Under the pieces are notes generated by a model. It was given only the letters and a program-made list of their open reading frames with translations. It did not search any database and was not told where the DNA came from. The translations under genes and the position numbers were made by a program. Below, piece after piece: positions 26,225 through 34,441 of a stretch of 64,000 bases of DNA. The stretch is from Marinobacter sp. F4218 (GTDB taxonomy: Bacteria > Pseudomonadota > Gammaproteobacteria > Pseudomonadales > Oleiphilaceae), in contig NZ_JAHZIL010000003.1 of the NCBI RefSeq assembly GCF_019443085.1, forward strand, positions 1,488,001-1,552,000. The letters are read 5' to 3'. The stretch's first letter is position 1. Each line of letters begins with the position of its first letter.

Positions 26225-26838
26225 TGAGTGAGTCACGCCTGCAGCGCTGGTCGCGTCAGAAAGCCGAAGCTCGCAAAGAGGCGGAGCTCGCCCCTCCCTC
26301 GCCAGCCGAATCCGAACCATCACCCGAAGCGCAAGAACTCGTCATCAATGAGACCTTGCCCGAGCATGAGATCCTGGAGAAGTACAACCTGCCCGCCCCG
26401 GATACCATCGTGCTGGGCACCGACATTACCGGGTTCATGCGAAAAGAAATTCCCGAATTCCTCCGTCGTAAGGCCCTGCGCGCGCTGTGGAAATCAAACC
26501 CCGTTCTGGCAGTGCTGGACGGACTCAATGACTACGACGAAGATTTCTCGGACGCCGCCACTGCAGGCAACGTCGTGCAGACCCTGTACAAAGTTGGGCA
26601 GGGCTTAATTGATAAAACCGCAAGGGTGGATGAGCAAGTCGAGATCCCGGTTAAGGAACAGGCCAACGCTTCGGAAACGATTTCCTCTGCGGAGGACGCC
26701 GAAGAAATCGTCGACCATTCAGAATCCGAAATGCGTGCAGAACCCCTTACCGCTAGCCGCCACTCTGAACCTGTGGCTCCCGAGCCTGAGCTGGAAACGA
26801 CACCTCGCTATCGTCCCAGGATGCGTTTTGACCATTAG
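26224..26838 (+). CDS. DUF3306 domain-containing protein
   Basis: A 204-residue hydrophilic protein with an N-terminal RLQRWSRQKAEARK segment and a middle block FMRKEIPEFLRRKALRALW (about 70-90) that is the DUF3306 hallmark. The C-terminal third is rich in Glu, Ala and Pro and likely disordered. It is coupled to DUF3305 by an overlapping stop and start. It is probably an FDH maturation partner, inferred from neighbours only. Confidence 0.87.
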   Translation: MSESRLQRWSRQKAEARKEAELAPPSPAESEPSPEAQELVINETLPEHEILEKYNLPAPDTIVLGTDITGFMRKEIPEFLRRKALRALWKSNPVLAVLDGLNDYDEDFSDAATAGNVVQTLYKVGQGLIDKTARVDEQVEIPVKEQANASETISSAEDAEEIVDHSESEMRAEPLTASRHSEPVAPEPELETTPRYRPRMRFDH

Positions 26839-26922
26839 CGGCTGAAGCCGAAGTTGCTCCCGCGCTAAATCGGGTCTATAGAATAGTGATGGAAATTTAA
26901 ACAACAACAAGAGAGATAAAAC

Positions 26923-27534
26923 TTGGCCAACGCTGTAGAAGTTCCATGCCCCCGTTCGATCAACGACGAAGATCGTGCGCGAGCCCAAATGTATCAGTTG
27001 CTGGGCGTCTTGCTGGGGGGGCCACCTTCCAAAGAGCTGCTCACCGGATTGGCATCGCTAAAGGGTGATGACACTCCGCTGGGGGCTGCCTCAAAGAATC
27101 TCGCAGCTCTTGCCGAACGCACTACTCCTTATGACGCCGAACGCGAGTACAACAACCTTTTCGTGGGCGTCGGCCGTGGTGAACTGCTGCCTTACGCCAG
27201 TTACTACCTCACCGGTTTTCTGAATGAGAAGCCCCTCGCGAAATTGCGTAGCGATCTGATGGTCAGGGGCATCAAATCGAGGGATGACGTTAAAGAGCCC
27301 GAAGATCACATCAGCACGCTGTGCGAAATCATGGCGGGCATCATCACGGGCGAGTTCGAGTGCGACAGCGATTTGCCTTCACAGAAAGCCTTTTTTGACG
27401 CCCACCTGGCAAAGTGGGCGGCGTTATTTTTTACCGATTTGGAAGAAGCGCAAAGCGCAGTCTTCTTCGCTCCTGTGGGCTCGTTGGGTCGGGCTTTCAT
27501 GACCGTAGAAGCTGATGCTTTTGCAATTCAGTAA
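26923..27534 (+). CDS. TorD-family chaperone for the FDH catalytic subunit
   Basis: A 203-residue, all-helical TorD/DmsD-like protein starting at TTG 26923 (MANAVEVPCPRS). The pattern YDAEREYNNLFVGVGRGELLPYASYYLTGFL (shown in part here) matches the conserved chaperone core, and EPEDHISTLCEIMAGI is the second core block. Such chaperones bind the Tat signal of a molybdo-enzyme and delay export until the cofactor is inserted. It lies just upstream of the Tat micro-protein and the alpha subunit. Confidence 0.88.
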   Translation: MANAVEVPCPRSINDEDRARAQMYQLLGVLLGGPPSKELLTGLASLKGDDTPLGAASKNLAALAERTTPYDAEREYNNLFVGVGRGELLPYASYYLTGFLNEKPLAKLRSDLMVRGIKSRDDVKEPEDHISTLCEIMAGIITGEFECDSDLPSQKAFFDAHLAKWAALFFTDLEEAQSAVFFAPVGSLGRAFMTVEADAFAIQ

Positions 27535-27575
27535 CCGGGATCTGCCCGATCCCTTAACTCAGGTGGAGGTGTCCG

Positions 27576-27764
27576 ATGGACAACCCCAAACATGAAAACA
27601 GCCGTCGCCGTTTCTTGCAGCTGGCAGCAACCGCAGCACCAGCTGCCGTTGCCATGGCAGTTGCACCGAACGCCGCAGCCGAGGTCGCTAACGACGCCCC
27701 GAAAAGCCGCGGTCTGCGTGACACTGAGCACACAAGGAAATACTTCGAATCGGCTCGCTTTTGA
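27576..27764 (+). CDS. Formate dehydrogenase region Tat-signal micro-protein
   Basis: A 62-residue protein with a Tat motif SRRRFLQLA near residue 9, a hydrophobic Ala-rich stretch and an AEV cleavage-like site. The short remainder ends in HTRKYFESARF. This is the formate_TAT type found next to FDH subunits. Strong RBS GGTGGAGGTG precedes ATG 27576. Its role is unknown; it may accompany the FDH complex to the periplasm. Confidence 0.9.
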   Translation: MDNPKHENSRRRFLQLAATAAPAAVAMAVAPNAAAEVANDAPKSRGLRDTEHTRKYFESARF

Positions 27765-27850
27765 GGAAGCGTGCGTCGTTCAGGATTGCGTGATGCTCCT
27801 GAATGATCACACCTCCGGAAAAACGAGAACAAAAAACAGAGGTAACTGAC

Positions 27851-30736
27851 ATGTTAAGGAAGAAAACCAACGGGGTAGCGAAAGGCTCCCGTGCGGGATC
27901 TTTACTTTCATCCCTCGCCGCAAAAACTCTGGACCGACGTGGGTTTCTGGCGGCCTCCGGTGTCACCGTGGGTGGTCTGGCGGCTCTATCGCTGACGTCC
28001 ACGCGGGTTCGGGCCGAAACGCCGTCGGCGGAAGGCGGGGAAGTCGTTCTCAAGAAATCAGTATGTACGCATTGCTCCGTCGGCTGCACGGTCGAGGCCG
28101 AAGTGCAAAATGGCGTCTGGACCGGCCAGGAGCCGGGATGGGACAGCCCATTCAATCTCGGCGCTCACTGTGCGAAAGGAGCCTCTGTGCGCGAGCATGC
28201 GCACGGCGAACGTCGCCTCAAGACCCCTATGAAAATGGTCGATGGCCAATGGCAGAAGATCTCCTGGGAAACCGCCATCAACGAGATCGGCGACAAGATG
28301 CTGCAGATCCGCGAAGAGAGCGGTCCCGACTCCGTCTACTGGCTCGGCAGCGCCAAGTTCAACAACGAACAGGCGTACCTCTTCCGTAAATTTGCTGCCT
28401 ACTGGGGCACCAACAACGTCGATCACCAGGCCCGGATCTGTCACTCAACCACGGTCGCGGGCGTAGCCAACACCTGGGGCTACGGGGCGATGACGAACTC
28501 GTACAACGACATCCACAAATCCCAGGCGATTTTCCTGATCGGGGGTAACCCCGCCGAAGCGCACCCGGTGTCGTTGCTTCACATTCTGAAAGCCAAGGAA
28601 GAAAACAACGCGCCGCTCATTGTTTGCGATCCGCGTTTCACGCGCACCGCCGCCCATGCCGATGAGTTTGTACGCTTCCGGCCGGGTTCAGACGTGGCTT
28701 TGGTCTGGGGCATTCTCTGGCACATCTTTGAGAACGGCTGGGAAGACAAGGAGTTTCTCCGCACCCGGGTGTGGGGAATGGACGAGATCCGAAACGAGGT
28801 GAAACGCTGGAACCCTGAAGAAGTCGAGCGGGTTACCGGTGCACCGGGAGCCCAGCTTGAGCGCGTTGCCCGTACTCTGGCGAATAACCGCCCGGGCACC
28901 GTCATCTGGTGCATGGGTGGTACCCAGCACACCAACGGAAACAACAACACACGCGCCTACTGCATTCTGCAACTGGCACTGGGCAACATGGGCGTTTCTG
29001 GCGGCGGCACCAACATCTTCCGTGGTCACGATAACGTTCAGGGTGCCACCGATCTGGGCGTCCTGGCCGACACCCTGCCCGGCTATTATGGCCTGGCCGC
29101 CGGCTCCTGGGCTCATTGGGCGCGCGTCTGGGAGGAGGACCTGGACTGGCTGAAAGGTCGGTTTGCCGTGTGGGACAAAAACGGCAAATCCAGAGCCATG
29201 ATGAACGAGAAAGGCATTCCGGTTTCCCGTTGGATCGATGGTGTTCTGGAGGCCAAGGAAAACTTGGAGCAGCCCGACAATACCCGGGCCATGGTTCTGT
29301 GGGGCCACGCGCCCAACTCCCAGACCCGTATGCTCGAAATGAAGGAAGCCATGGAGAAGCTGGACCTGTTGGTCGTCGTGGATCCCTTCCCCACCGTGTC
29401 GGCAGTTTTGCACGATCGCAAAGACGGCGCTTACCTGCTGCCAACGACCACCCAGTTCGAGACCTACGGTTCCGTTACTGCTTCGAACCGCTCGCTCCAG
29501 TGGCGTGAAAAGGTGATTGAGCCACTGTTCGACTCCAAGGTCGACCACGAAATCATGAAGCTGTTCTCGGACAAGTTCGGTTTCACCGATCGTATGTTCC
29601 GCAACATTGCCATTGAGGGCGACGAGCCGTCGATCGAGGACATTACCCGCGAATTCAATCGCGGTATGTGGACCATCGGTTACACCGGTCAATCACCCGA
29701 GCGTCTCAAGAAACACATGCAGTACCAGCACCACTTCGACAAGACCACTCTGCGAGCGAACGGAGGCCCCTGCGATGGTGACGTCTATGGGCTGCCGTGG
29801 CCTTCCTGGGGTACAGCGGAGATGAATCATCCCGGAACACCCAACCTGTACGACATGTCGTTGCCGGTCTCCAAGGGCGGCCTCACCTTCCGGGCCCGGT
29901 TCGGTGTCGAACGCGACGGCGAGAACCTGCTTGCAGAAGGCGTCTACTCCAAGAATTCCGAGATTAAGGACGGCTACCCGGAATTCACCATGCAGATGCT
30001 GATGGATCTGGGCTGGGACGGCGACCTCACGGATGAAGAGCGCGCCAGCATTGAAACAGTTGCCGGTCCCGAGACCAACTGGAAGACCGATCTGTCAGGC
30101 GGTATCCAGCGGGTGGCCATCAAGCACGAGTGCGCACCCTTTGGTAACGCCAAAGCGCGGGCCGTGGTCTGGAACTTCCCGGATCCCGTGCCGATTCACC
30201 GTGAACCGCTTTACACCACGCGCCGGGATCTGGTCAAAGATTACCCTACCTACGAGGACAAGACCTTCTGGCGGGTTCCGACCTTGTACGAGTCCATTCA
30301 GAAGAATGACTTCAGCAAGGAGTTCCCCATCATTCTCACCTCCGGCCGCCTGGTCGAATATGAGGGTGGCGGTGACGAGACACGCTCGAACCCCTGGCTG
30401 GCGGAATTGCAGCAGGAAATGTTCATCGAGGTGAATCCCCGCGATGCGAACAACCTGAACATTCGTGACGGCAACGACGTCTGGGTTTCCGGTCCGGAAG
30501 GCGGACGCATCAAGGTCAAGGCGATGGTGACCGAACGGGTTGGCGAAGGCGTCGCCTTCATGCCGTTCCACTTCGGCGGAGAACTGGAGGGCAAGTCTCT
30601 GAGGGACAAATACCCCGAAGGGGCCGACCCGATTGTCTTGGGTGAATCCACCAATGTTGTTCAAACATACGGGTATGACTCGGTCACGCAGATGCAAGAG
30701 ACCAAGGCCACCCTGTGTTCGATTATGCCGGCATGA
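27851..30736 (+). CDS. fdhA: Formate dehydrogenase catalytic (alpha) subunit, Cys-type
   Basis: A 961-residue bis-MGD enzyme that oxidises formate to CO2. I chose ATG 27851 (MLRKKTNGVAKG) with AGAGGT upstream. A Tat-like motif DRRGFLAASG (28-37) predicts periplasmic location. One 4Fe-4S cluster is bound by Cys72, 75, 79 and 107 (CTHCSVGC and CAKG). The metal ligand lies in ARICHSTT with Cys197 encoded by TGT, so it is not a selenoprotein. Together with the tungstate importer it may carry W. Length matches membrane-bound FDH3-type alpha subunits. Confidence 0.96.
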   Translation: MLRKKTNGVAKGSRAGSLLSSLAAKTLDRRGFLAASGVTVGGLAALSLTSTRVRAETPSAEGGEVVLKKSVCTHCSVGCTVEAEVQNGVWTGQEPGWDSPFNLGAHCAKGASVREHAHGERRLKTPMKMVDGQWQKISWETAINEIGDKMLQIREESGPDSVYWLGSAKFNNEQAYLFRKFAAYWGTNNVDHQARICHSTTVAGVANTWGYGAMTNSYNDIHKSQAIFLIGGNPAEAHPVSLLHILKAKEENNAPLIVCDPRFTRTAAHADEFVRFRPGSDVALVWGILWHIFENGWEDKEFLRTRVWGMDEIRNEVKRWNPEEVERVTGAPGAQLERVARTLANNRPGTVIWCMGGTQHTNGNNNTRAYCILQLALGNMGVSGGGTNIFRGHDNVQGATDLGVLADTLPGYYGLAAGSWAHWARVWEEDLDWLKGRFAVWDKNGKSRAMMNEKGIPVSRWIDGVLEAKENLEQPDNTRAMVLWGHAPNSQTRMLEMKEAMEKLDLLVVVDPFPTVSAVLHDRKDGAYLLPTTTQFETYGSVTASNRSLQWREKVIEPLFDSKVDHEIMKLFSDKFGFTDRMFRNIAIEGDEPSIEDITREFNRGMWTIGYTGQSPERLKKHMQYQHHFDKTTLRANGGPCDGDVYGLPWPSWGTAEMNHPGTPNLYDMSLPVSKGGLTFRARFGVERDGENLLAEGVYSKNSEIKDGYPEFTMQMLMDLGWDGDLTDEERASIETVAGPETNWKTDLSGGIQRVAIKHECAPFGNAKARAVVWNFPDPVPIHREPLYTTRRDLVKDYPTYEDKTFWRVPTLYESIQKNDFSKEFPIILTSGRLVEYEGGGDETRSNPWLAELQQEMFIEVNPRDANNLNIRDGNDVWVSGPEGGRIKVKAMVTERVGEGVAFMPFHFGGELEGKSLRDKYPEGADPIVLGESTNVVQTYGYDSVTQMQETKATLCSIMPA

Positions 30737-30751
30737 TGAGAGGTGTAGATC

Positions 30752-31360
30752 ATGGCACTTGAAGGACAAGCACGCGCAAAATTCCTTTGCGACGCCGAAC
30801 GCTGCATCGAATGCAATGCCTGCGTAACGGCCTGTAAGAATGAGAATGAAGTCCCCTGGGGCATCAACCGCCGACGCGTGGTGACCATCGAAGATGGTAA
30901 GCCTGGCGAGCGCTCGATCTCGGTAGCCTGCATGCACTGTTCTGACGCGCCTTGTATGGCCGTCTGTCCGGTGGACTGCTTCTACCAGACCGAGGACGGC
31001 ATAGTGTTGCACTCCAAGGATCTGTGTATCGGCTGTGGGTATTGCTTCTACGCTTGCCCCTTCGGCGCACCTCAGTTCCCACAGGCGGGCAACTTTGGCA
31101 GCCGGGGCAAGATGGACAAATGCACGTTCTGTGCTGGCGGTCCTGAAGAAGACAACTCGACAGCGGAGTTCTCAAAGTACGGACGCAACCGCATTGCGGA
31201 GGGAAAATTGCCACTTTGTGCGGAAATGTGCTCAACCAAAGCCCTGTTGGCCGGTGATGGCAACGAGGTGGCGGATATCTATCGCCAGCGCGTGGTGAAC
31301 CGTGGTTTTGGTTCCGGCGCCTGGGGATGGGGCACAGCCTACGAGAAGAAGGGTGCATAA
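30752..31360 (+). CDS. fdhB: Formate dehydrogenase beta (iron-sulfur) subunit
   Basis: A 202-residue ferredoxin subunit with four cluster-binding motifs: CIECNACVTACKNE near the N-terminus, CMHCSDAPCMAVCP, CIGCGYCFYACP, and CTFC with a distal CAEMC. It transfers electrons from the alpha subunit to the cytochrome. It starts 15 nt after the alpha stop. It has no transmembrane helix, unlike longer FdnH types, and fits FDH3B. The next gene is separated by a strong hairpin. Confidence 0.95.
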   Translation: MALEGQARAKFLCDAERCIECNACVTACKNENEVPWGINRRRVVTIEDGKPGERSISVACMHCSDAPCMAVCPVDCFYQTEDGIVLHSKDLCIGCGYCFYACPFGAPQFPQAGNFGSRGKMDKCTFCAGGPEEDNSTAEFSKYGRNRIAEGKLPLCAEMCSTKALLAGDGNEVADIYRQRVVNRGFGSGAWGWGTAYEKKGA

Positions 31361-31375
31361 ACCGGCCTGAGTGTT

Positions 31376-31396
31376 CCGGGGCCCGTCGGGCCCCGG
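31376..31396 (+). terminator. Perfect 9-bp intercistronic hairpin between fdhB and fdhC
   Basis: CCGGGGCCC and GGGCCCCGG are separated by 3 nt. No T-run follows, so this is more likely an RNA-processing or attenuation element that sets the beta to gamma ratio than a full terminator. Confidence 0.55.
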
Positions 31397-31446
31397 TATT
31401 CAGAAAGGCAACGAATGCTTCTTTTCGATTCCGCTGGAGTGCTCTC

Positions 31447-32619
31447 ATGAAATCAAAACTATTTAGTGCCGCCGTCCTTGCGCTGGCGACACTGCTGTTT
31501 AATCCTGCCTGGGCGCAAGATGGTTCGACCGTTGATCGAACTGCCACGGGGGGAGCTCAAACCCTCGAAGACATCATGCGCCGTCAGGAACAGTTGGAGA
31601 TCGATGAGTCCTTTCGATCTGAAAACCTCGGTAATCCCGAAAATGCGGCGCCGGCCAGTGGCCAACTGGGCACGCTGGGAGGGCGCTCTGATGCCGATGT
31701 CTGGCGCTCTATCCGCTACAACAAGATTGATCCCACCGTTCAGTCACCCGGACCGGCCAATGGCGTAATGATTCAGGACGAAGGCATGCCCTGGTACAAG
31801 CTGCGCGAGGGACCGGTGATCACCTACGGCGGCGGTGCAATCCTTGGCTTCGTGGCATTGCTGGTGGTGTTTTACTTCGTTCGCGGCAAAATCATGATTG
31901 ATGGCGGTCCTGCCGGCACCACGATCGAGCGATTCAAGGCCGTAGAACGATTTGGCCATTGGTTGCTGGCCGGCTCGTTTATCGTTTTGGGTATAACCGG
32001 GCTGGTCACGTTGATGGGGCGCAGTTTTCTGATCCCGGTGATCGGGATCGACGCCTTTGCGCCGATCGCTGCCGGCTCCAAGTGGCTTCACAACAATGTT
32101 TCGTGGGCCTTCATGCTGGGGCTGGTAATGACGTTCTGCATGTGGGTGGCGCACAACATCCCAAACAAGCTGGACTGGCAATGGCTTAAAGCGGGCGGCG
32201 GCATCTTTACCAAGAGCCACCCTTCAGCCAGGAAGTTCAACGCAGGTCAGAAAATAATTTTCTGGACCGTGATGGTGCTGGGCTTTTCGGTCTCTCTGTC
32301 CGGCCTGTCCCTGCTGTTCCCGTTTCAATTGCCGATGTTTGCCGATACCTTTGGGGTTATCAACAGCGTCCTGGGCACCAGTTTCCCGACCGACCTGGCA
32401 CCCCACGAAGAAATGCAATACGCCAACATTTGGCATTCGATTGTGGCCTTCGTGATGATGCTGGCCATCATTGCCCACATCTACATCGGCTCGGTCGGTA
32501 TGGAAGGGGCATTCGATGCCATGGGCAACGGTCATGTTGACGTAGAGTGGGCGCGCCAGCACCACGATCTCTGGGTGGCTGAGGTCGAGGCCAAAGAAGG
32601 CAAAGGAGAGTCATCATGA
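31447..32619 (+). CDS. fdhC: Formate dehydrogenase gamma (cytochrome b556) subunit
   Basis: A 390-residue membrane protein. I use ATG 31447 (MKSKLFSAAVLALATLL) because a signal peptide begins there. Residues about 25-115 form a hydrophilic periplasmic domain, and then at least five hydrophobic helices follow. The haem-binding His candidates include RFGHWLLAG and KWLHNNVSW, plus NIWHSIVAF and IAHIYIG. It passes electrons to quinone. The last codons overlap the start of a 41-codon ORF (ATGA). Confidence 0.93.
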   Translation: MKSKLFSAAVLALATLLFNPAWAQDGSTVDRTATGGAQTLEDIMRRQEQLEIDESFRSENLGNPENAAPASGQLGTLGGRSDADVWRSIRYNKIDPTVQSPGPANGVMIQDEGMPWYKLREGPVITYGGGAILGFVALLVVFYFVRGKIMIDGGPAGTTIERFKAVERFGHWLLAGSFIVLGITGLVTLMGRSFLIPVIGIDAFAPIAAGSKWLHNNVSWAFMLGLVMTFCMWVAHNIPNKLDWQWLKAGGGIFTKSHPSARKFNAGQKIIFWTVMVLGFSVSLSGLSLLFPFQLPMFADTFGVINSVLGTSFPTDLAPHEEMQYANIWHSIVAFVMMLAIIAHIYIGSVGMEGAFDAMGNGHVDVEWARQHHDLWVAEVEAKEGKGESS

Positions 32620-32741
32620 AGGTCATGATTTCCGCATTTGTCGCAGCCTTGGTGATTGCCTCGCTCGCCCCGGTCGTTCTTGACCAGTTCGGCTGGTCCT
32701 CAGCCGAACAAGCCAGCAGTGAGAGCGTACGCCTTGAATGA
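32616..32741 (+). CDS. 41-residue membrane-associated peptide after the FDH gamma subunit
   Basis: ATG 32616 overlaps the gamma stop (ATGA), and the RBS AAGGAGAG lies 7 nt upstream. The product starts MKVMISAFVAALVIASLAPV, one hydrophobic helix, followed by an acidic tail. It is either a signal peptide plus a short tail or a single-pass micro-subunit. Its end overlaps the start of the TusA-like gene. The gene order suggests it belongs to the FDH complex, but no function is known to me. Confidence 0.65.
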   Translation: MKVMISAFVAALVIASLAPVVLDQFGWSSAEQASSESVRLE

Positions 32742-32973
32742 TCAGACCGGGGTACACCAAATCGACGCCGTCGGTTTAGTGTGCCCGCTCCCTATTTTAC
32801 GGTTTAAAAAACGCACCCAGGGTTTACCCAGCGGGACCGAAGTCGAATTTCTGGCCGACGACCCCAGTGGCCGTCGGGATTTGCAGGCGCTGTGCGAAAT
32901 AACCGGTCACCGGATTGAATGGATCCGGGAGGAGAACGCCGGCGTTCTCCGTTATCGCATCTGTCTGGCATAG
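32734..32973 (+). CDS. TusA-family sulfurtransferase of the FDH operon
   Basis: A 79-residue protein with the conserved CPLPIL motif near residue 18 (catalytic Cys) and the typical beta-alpha fold (DDPSGRRDLQALCEITGH). I start it at TTG 32734, overlapping the preceding small ORF, with GAGAG upstream. An upstream in-frame start would overlap that small ORF completely. TusA carries persulfide sulfur; here it may feed FdhD, which sulfurates the FDH cofactor. It is the last gene of the operon. Confidence 0.82.
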   Translation: MNDQTGVHQIDAVGLVCPLPILRFKKRTQGLPSGTEVEFLADDPSGRRDLQALCEITGHRIEWIREENAGVLRYRICLA

Positions 32974-33078
32974 CGGGCATTCGAGAAGGTTATTAGCCCT
33001 CCGCCAAAAACTTCGGTTTTACGTTCAAGGGCTGAATGTATTGGTTTGGTCAATCTGTGGAAATAGCCCCAAACGCAG

Positions 33079-33570
33079 TTACCCCCGCTTAGGCGTCCAC
33101 GCCCACACCATCTCGATTTCGATGGGCTCCTTGCCCTCACTGTCGCGAATGGTGACCGGGACGGAAACGTCGCCTTTTTCTTCCGAACGCATTCGCTCGC
33201 GCTGCTCTTCCGTCAGGTGGGCTTCAACGGTCATGTCACCCTTGGCACGACGGGTATATTCCGCTTTGGCAGTCTTGATCACCGGCACCTTGTCGTCCGG
33301 CACGTTCAGGCCAACCAGAAAGCCGGTTGCCGACTCAGCCAGCACCAGGGAGGCAACCGCATGCACGCCACCGATGTGGTTCTGAACACGGCGCTTGTTG
33401 GCCAGACTGATGACACACCGCGCCTGATCCAGTGATTCAATACGGATGCCGGTGGTACCGGTAAACGGCACGACCTTTCCGAAGAACAGGGTCAGGGCTC
33501 TGGAACGGGCAAAATCAGGCAGTCGGTTGATTTTATTTACGATTCCAGACAACTTGTTGGTGCTGGCCAT
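33079..33570 (-). CDS. DUF4442 (PaaI-like hotdog) protein
   Basis: A 163-residue hotdog-fold protein. I chose ATG 33570 ([13 protein letters not shown]) with a GGAGAG RBS. The block [20 protein letters not shown] is the hotdog helix with the usual HxxAxxxLxE pattern. It probably acts on acyl-CoA or a related thioester. The partner is unknown; it is divergent from an acyl-CoA-binding protein gene, which supports a link to acyl-CoA metabolism. Confidence 0.88.
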   Translation of the reverse strand: MASTNKLSGIVNKINRLPDFARSRALTLFFGKVVPFTGTTGIRIESLDQARCVISLANKRRVQNHIGGVHAVASLVLAESATGFLVGLNVPDDKVPVIKTAKAEYTRRAKGDMTVEAHLTEEQRERMRSEEKGDVSVPVTIRDSEGKEPIEIEMVWAWTPKRG

Positions 33571-33722
33571 GGGCAACTCTCCGCTTATCGAATTTTTCGG
33601 CTCGGGACAATACCCCATTCGTCGAAGGAAAGGAACGTTTGGTCAATGACGACGGGCCCTGTGCTGGCTATACTCGGCCCAATCCCTCTCAGGACCCAAC
33701 GAATACCAACAAGGAGAGCAAG

Positions 33723-33983
33723 ATGAGCGATCTGAAAACCCAGTTCGATGAAGCCGTAAAATACATCCAGAACGCCGAGGGCGATTTTCAGCCGTCCAAC
33801 GAGATGAAGCTGGAGTTCTATGCGCTTTACAAACAGGCCACTGAGGGCGATGTTTCCGGCAAGCGCCCGGGCATGATGGACTTTGTTGGCCGCGCCAAGT
33901 ACGACGCCTGGGACAAGCTCAAGGGCACTTCCAGCGACGAGGCCATGCAAAAGTACATCGACAAGCTCAACGCCCTGAAATAA
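33723..33983 (+). CDS. Acyl-CoA-binding protein
   Basis: An 86-residue four-helix protein. The start ATG 33723 ([15 protein letters not shown]) has AAGGAGAG just upstream. The conserved acyl-CoA-binding block [12 protein letters not shown] and the [10 protein letters not shown] motif are both present. It buffers and delivers long-chain acyl-CoA in the cytoplasm. It is common in marine proteobacteria that store or degrade lipids. Confidence 0.95.
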   Translation: MSDLKTQFDEAVKYIQNAEGDFQPSNEMKLEFYALYKQATEGDVSGKRPGMMDFVGRAKYDAWDKLKGTSSDEAMQKYIDKLNALK

Positions 33984-34113
33984 GCATTCCTCCCTGTGGA
34001 CTCCGGTCAGGTTGATCGGGGTCACTCTTCCCCTAGAAAGTTTTGCGACGTTCAAACGTTTGTCATAAGATGCGCCCAACATAACAAGAAGAACCCTATC
34101 GGAAGAGTTATTC

Positions 34114-34425
34114 ATGGATATCACCCAAGCGCTGGAACAATCCCAGCCCGGCCTTGTTGGTCGTGTAAAAAACGCCATTCGCACCCAGCACCTGAACCAG
34201 CGTGCCGAACAGAATTACCTGCACTGGATTACCCGCTTCGTGTTGTTCCACGATATGAAAGACCCGGAAACCCTCGCCGGCGAGGATCGCCAACTGTTCC
34301 TCAGCTATCTGAGCGACCGCGTCGAGATTTCACGTGCACGGCTGAACCAGGCCAGCCAGGCCCTGACGTTTTTCTATGAGGATGTTCTTGGAAAAGCCAG
34401 CATGGGCGAAACTGCTGCAGCCTGA
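34114..34425 (+). CDS. Stand-alone integrase N-terminal SAM-like domain protein
   Basis: A 103-residue protein matching the DNA-arm-binding SAM-like domain at the start of integron and Xer-type integrases: RVKNAIRTQHLNQRAEQNYL then HWITRFVLFH and the NQASQALTFFYEDVLG segment. No catalytic tyrosine recombinase domain follows; the gene ends at 34425 and the next gene is convergent 17 nt away. It is either a conserved stand-alone DNA-binding protein or a fragment of an ancestral integrase. Confidence 0.8.
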   Translation: MDITQALEQSQPGLVGRVKNAIRTQHLNQRAEQNYLHWITRFVLFHDMKDPETLAGEDRQLFLSYLSDRVEISRARLNQASQALTFFYEDVLGKASMGETAAA

Positions 34426-34441
34426 GTGCCGCAGCAGTGGT

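Noticed and set aside
28439-28441. Possible selenocysteine at the FDH active site
   Set aside because: The codon at the metal-ligand position is TGT (Cys), not TGA, and no in-frame TGA occurs in the gene.
28688-29692. 334-residue minus-strand open frame opposite the FDH alpha gene
   Set aside because: Shadow of the catalytic subunit gene; no domain, no RBS.
34114-34425. Integron or phage integration site
   Set aside because: No catalytic recombinase, attC-like repeats, cassettes or direct repeats flank it.
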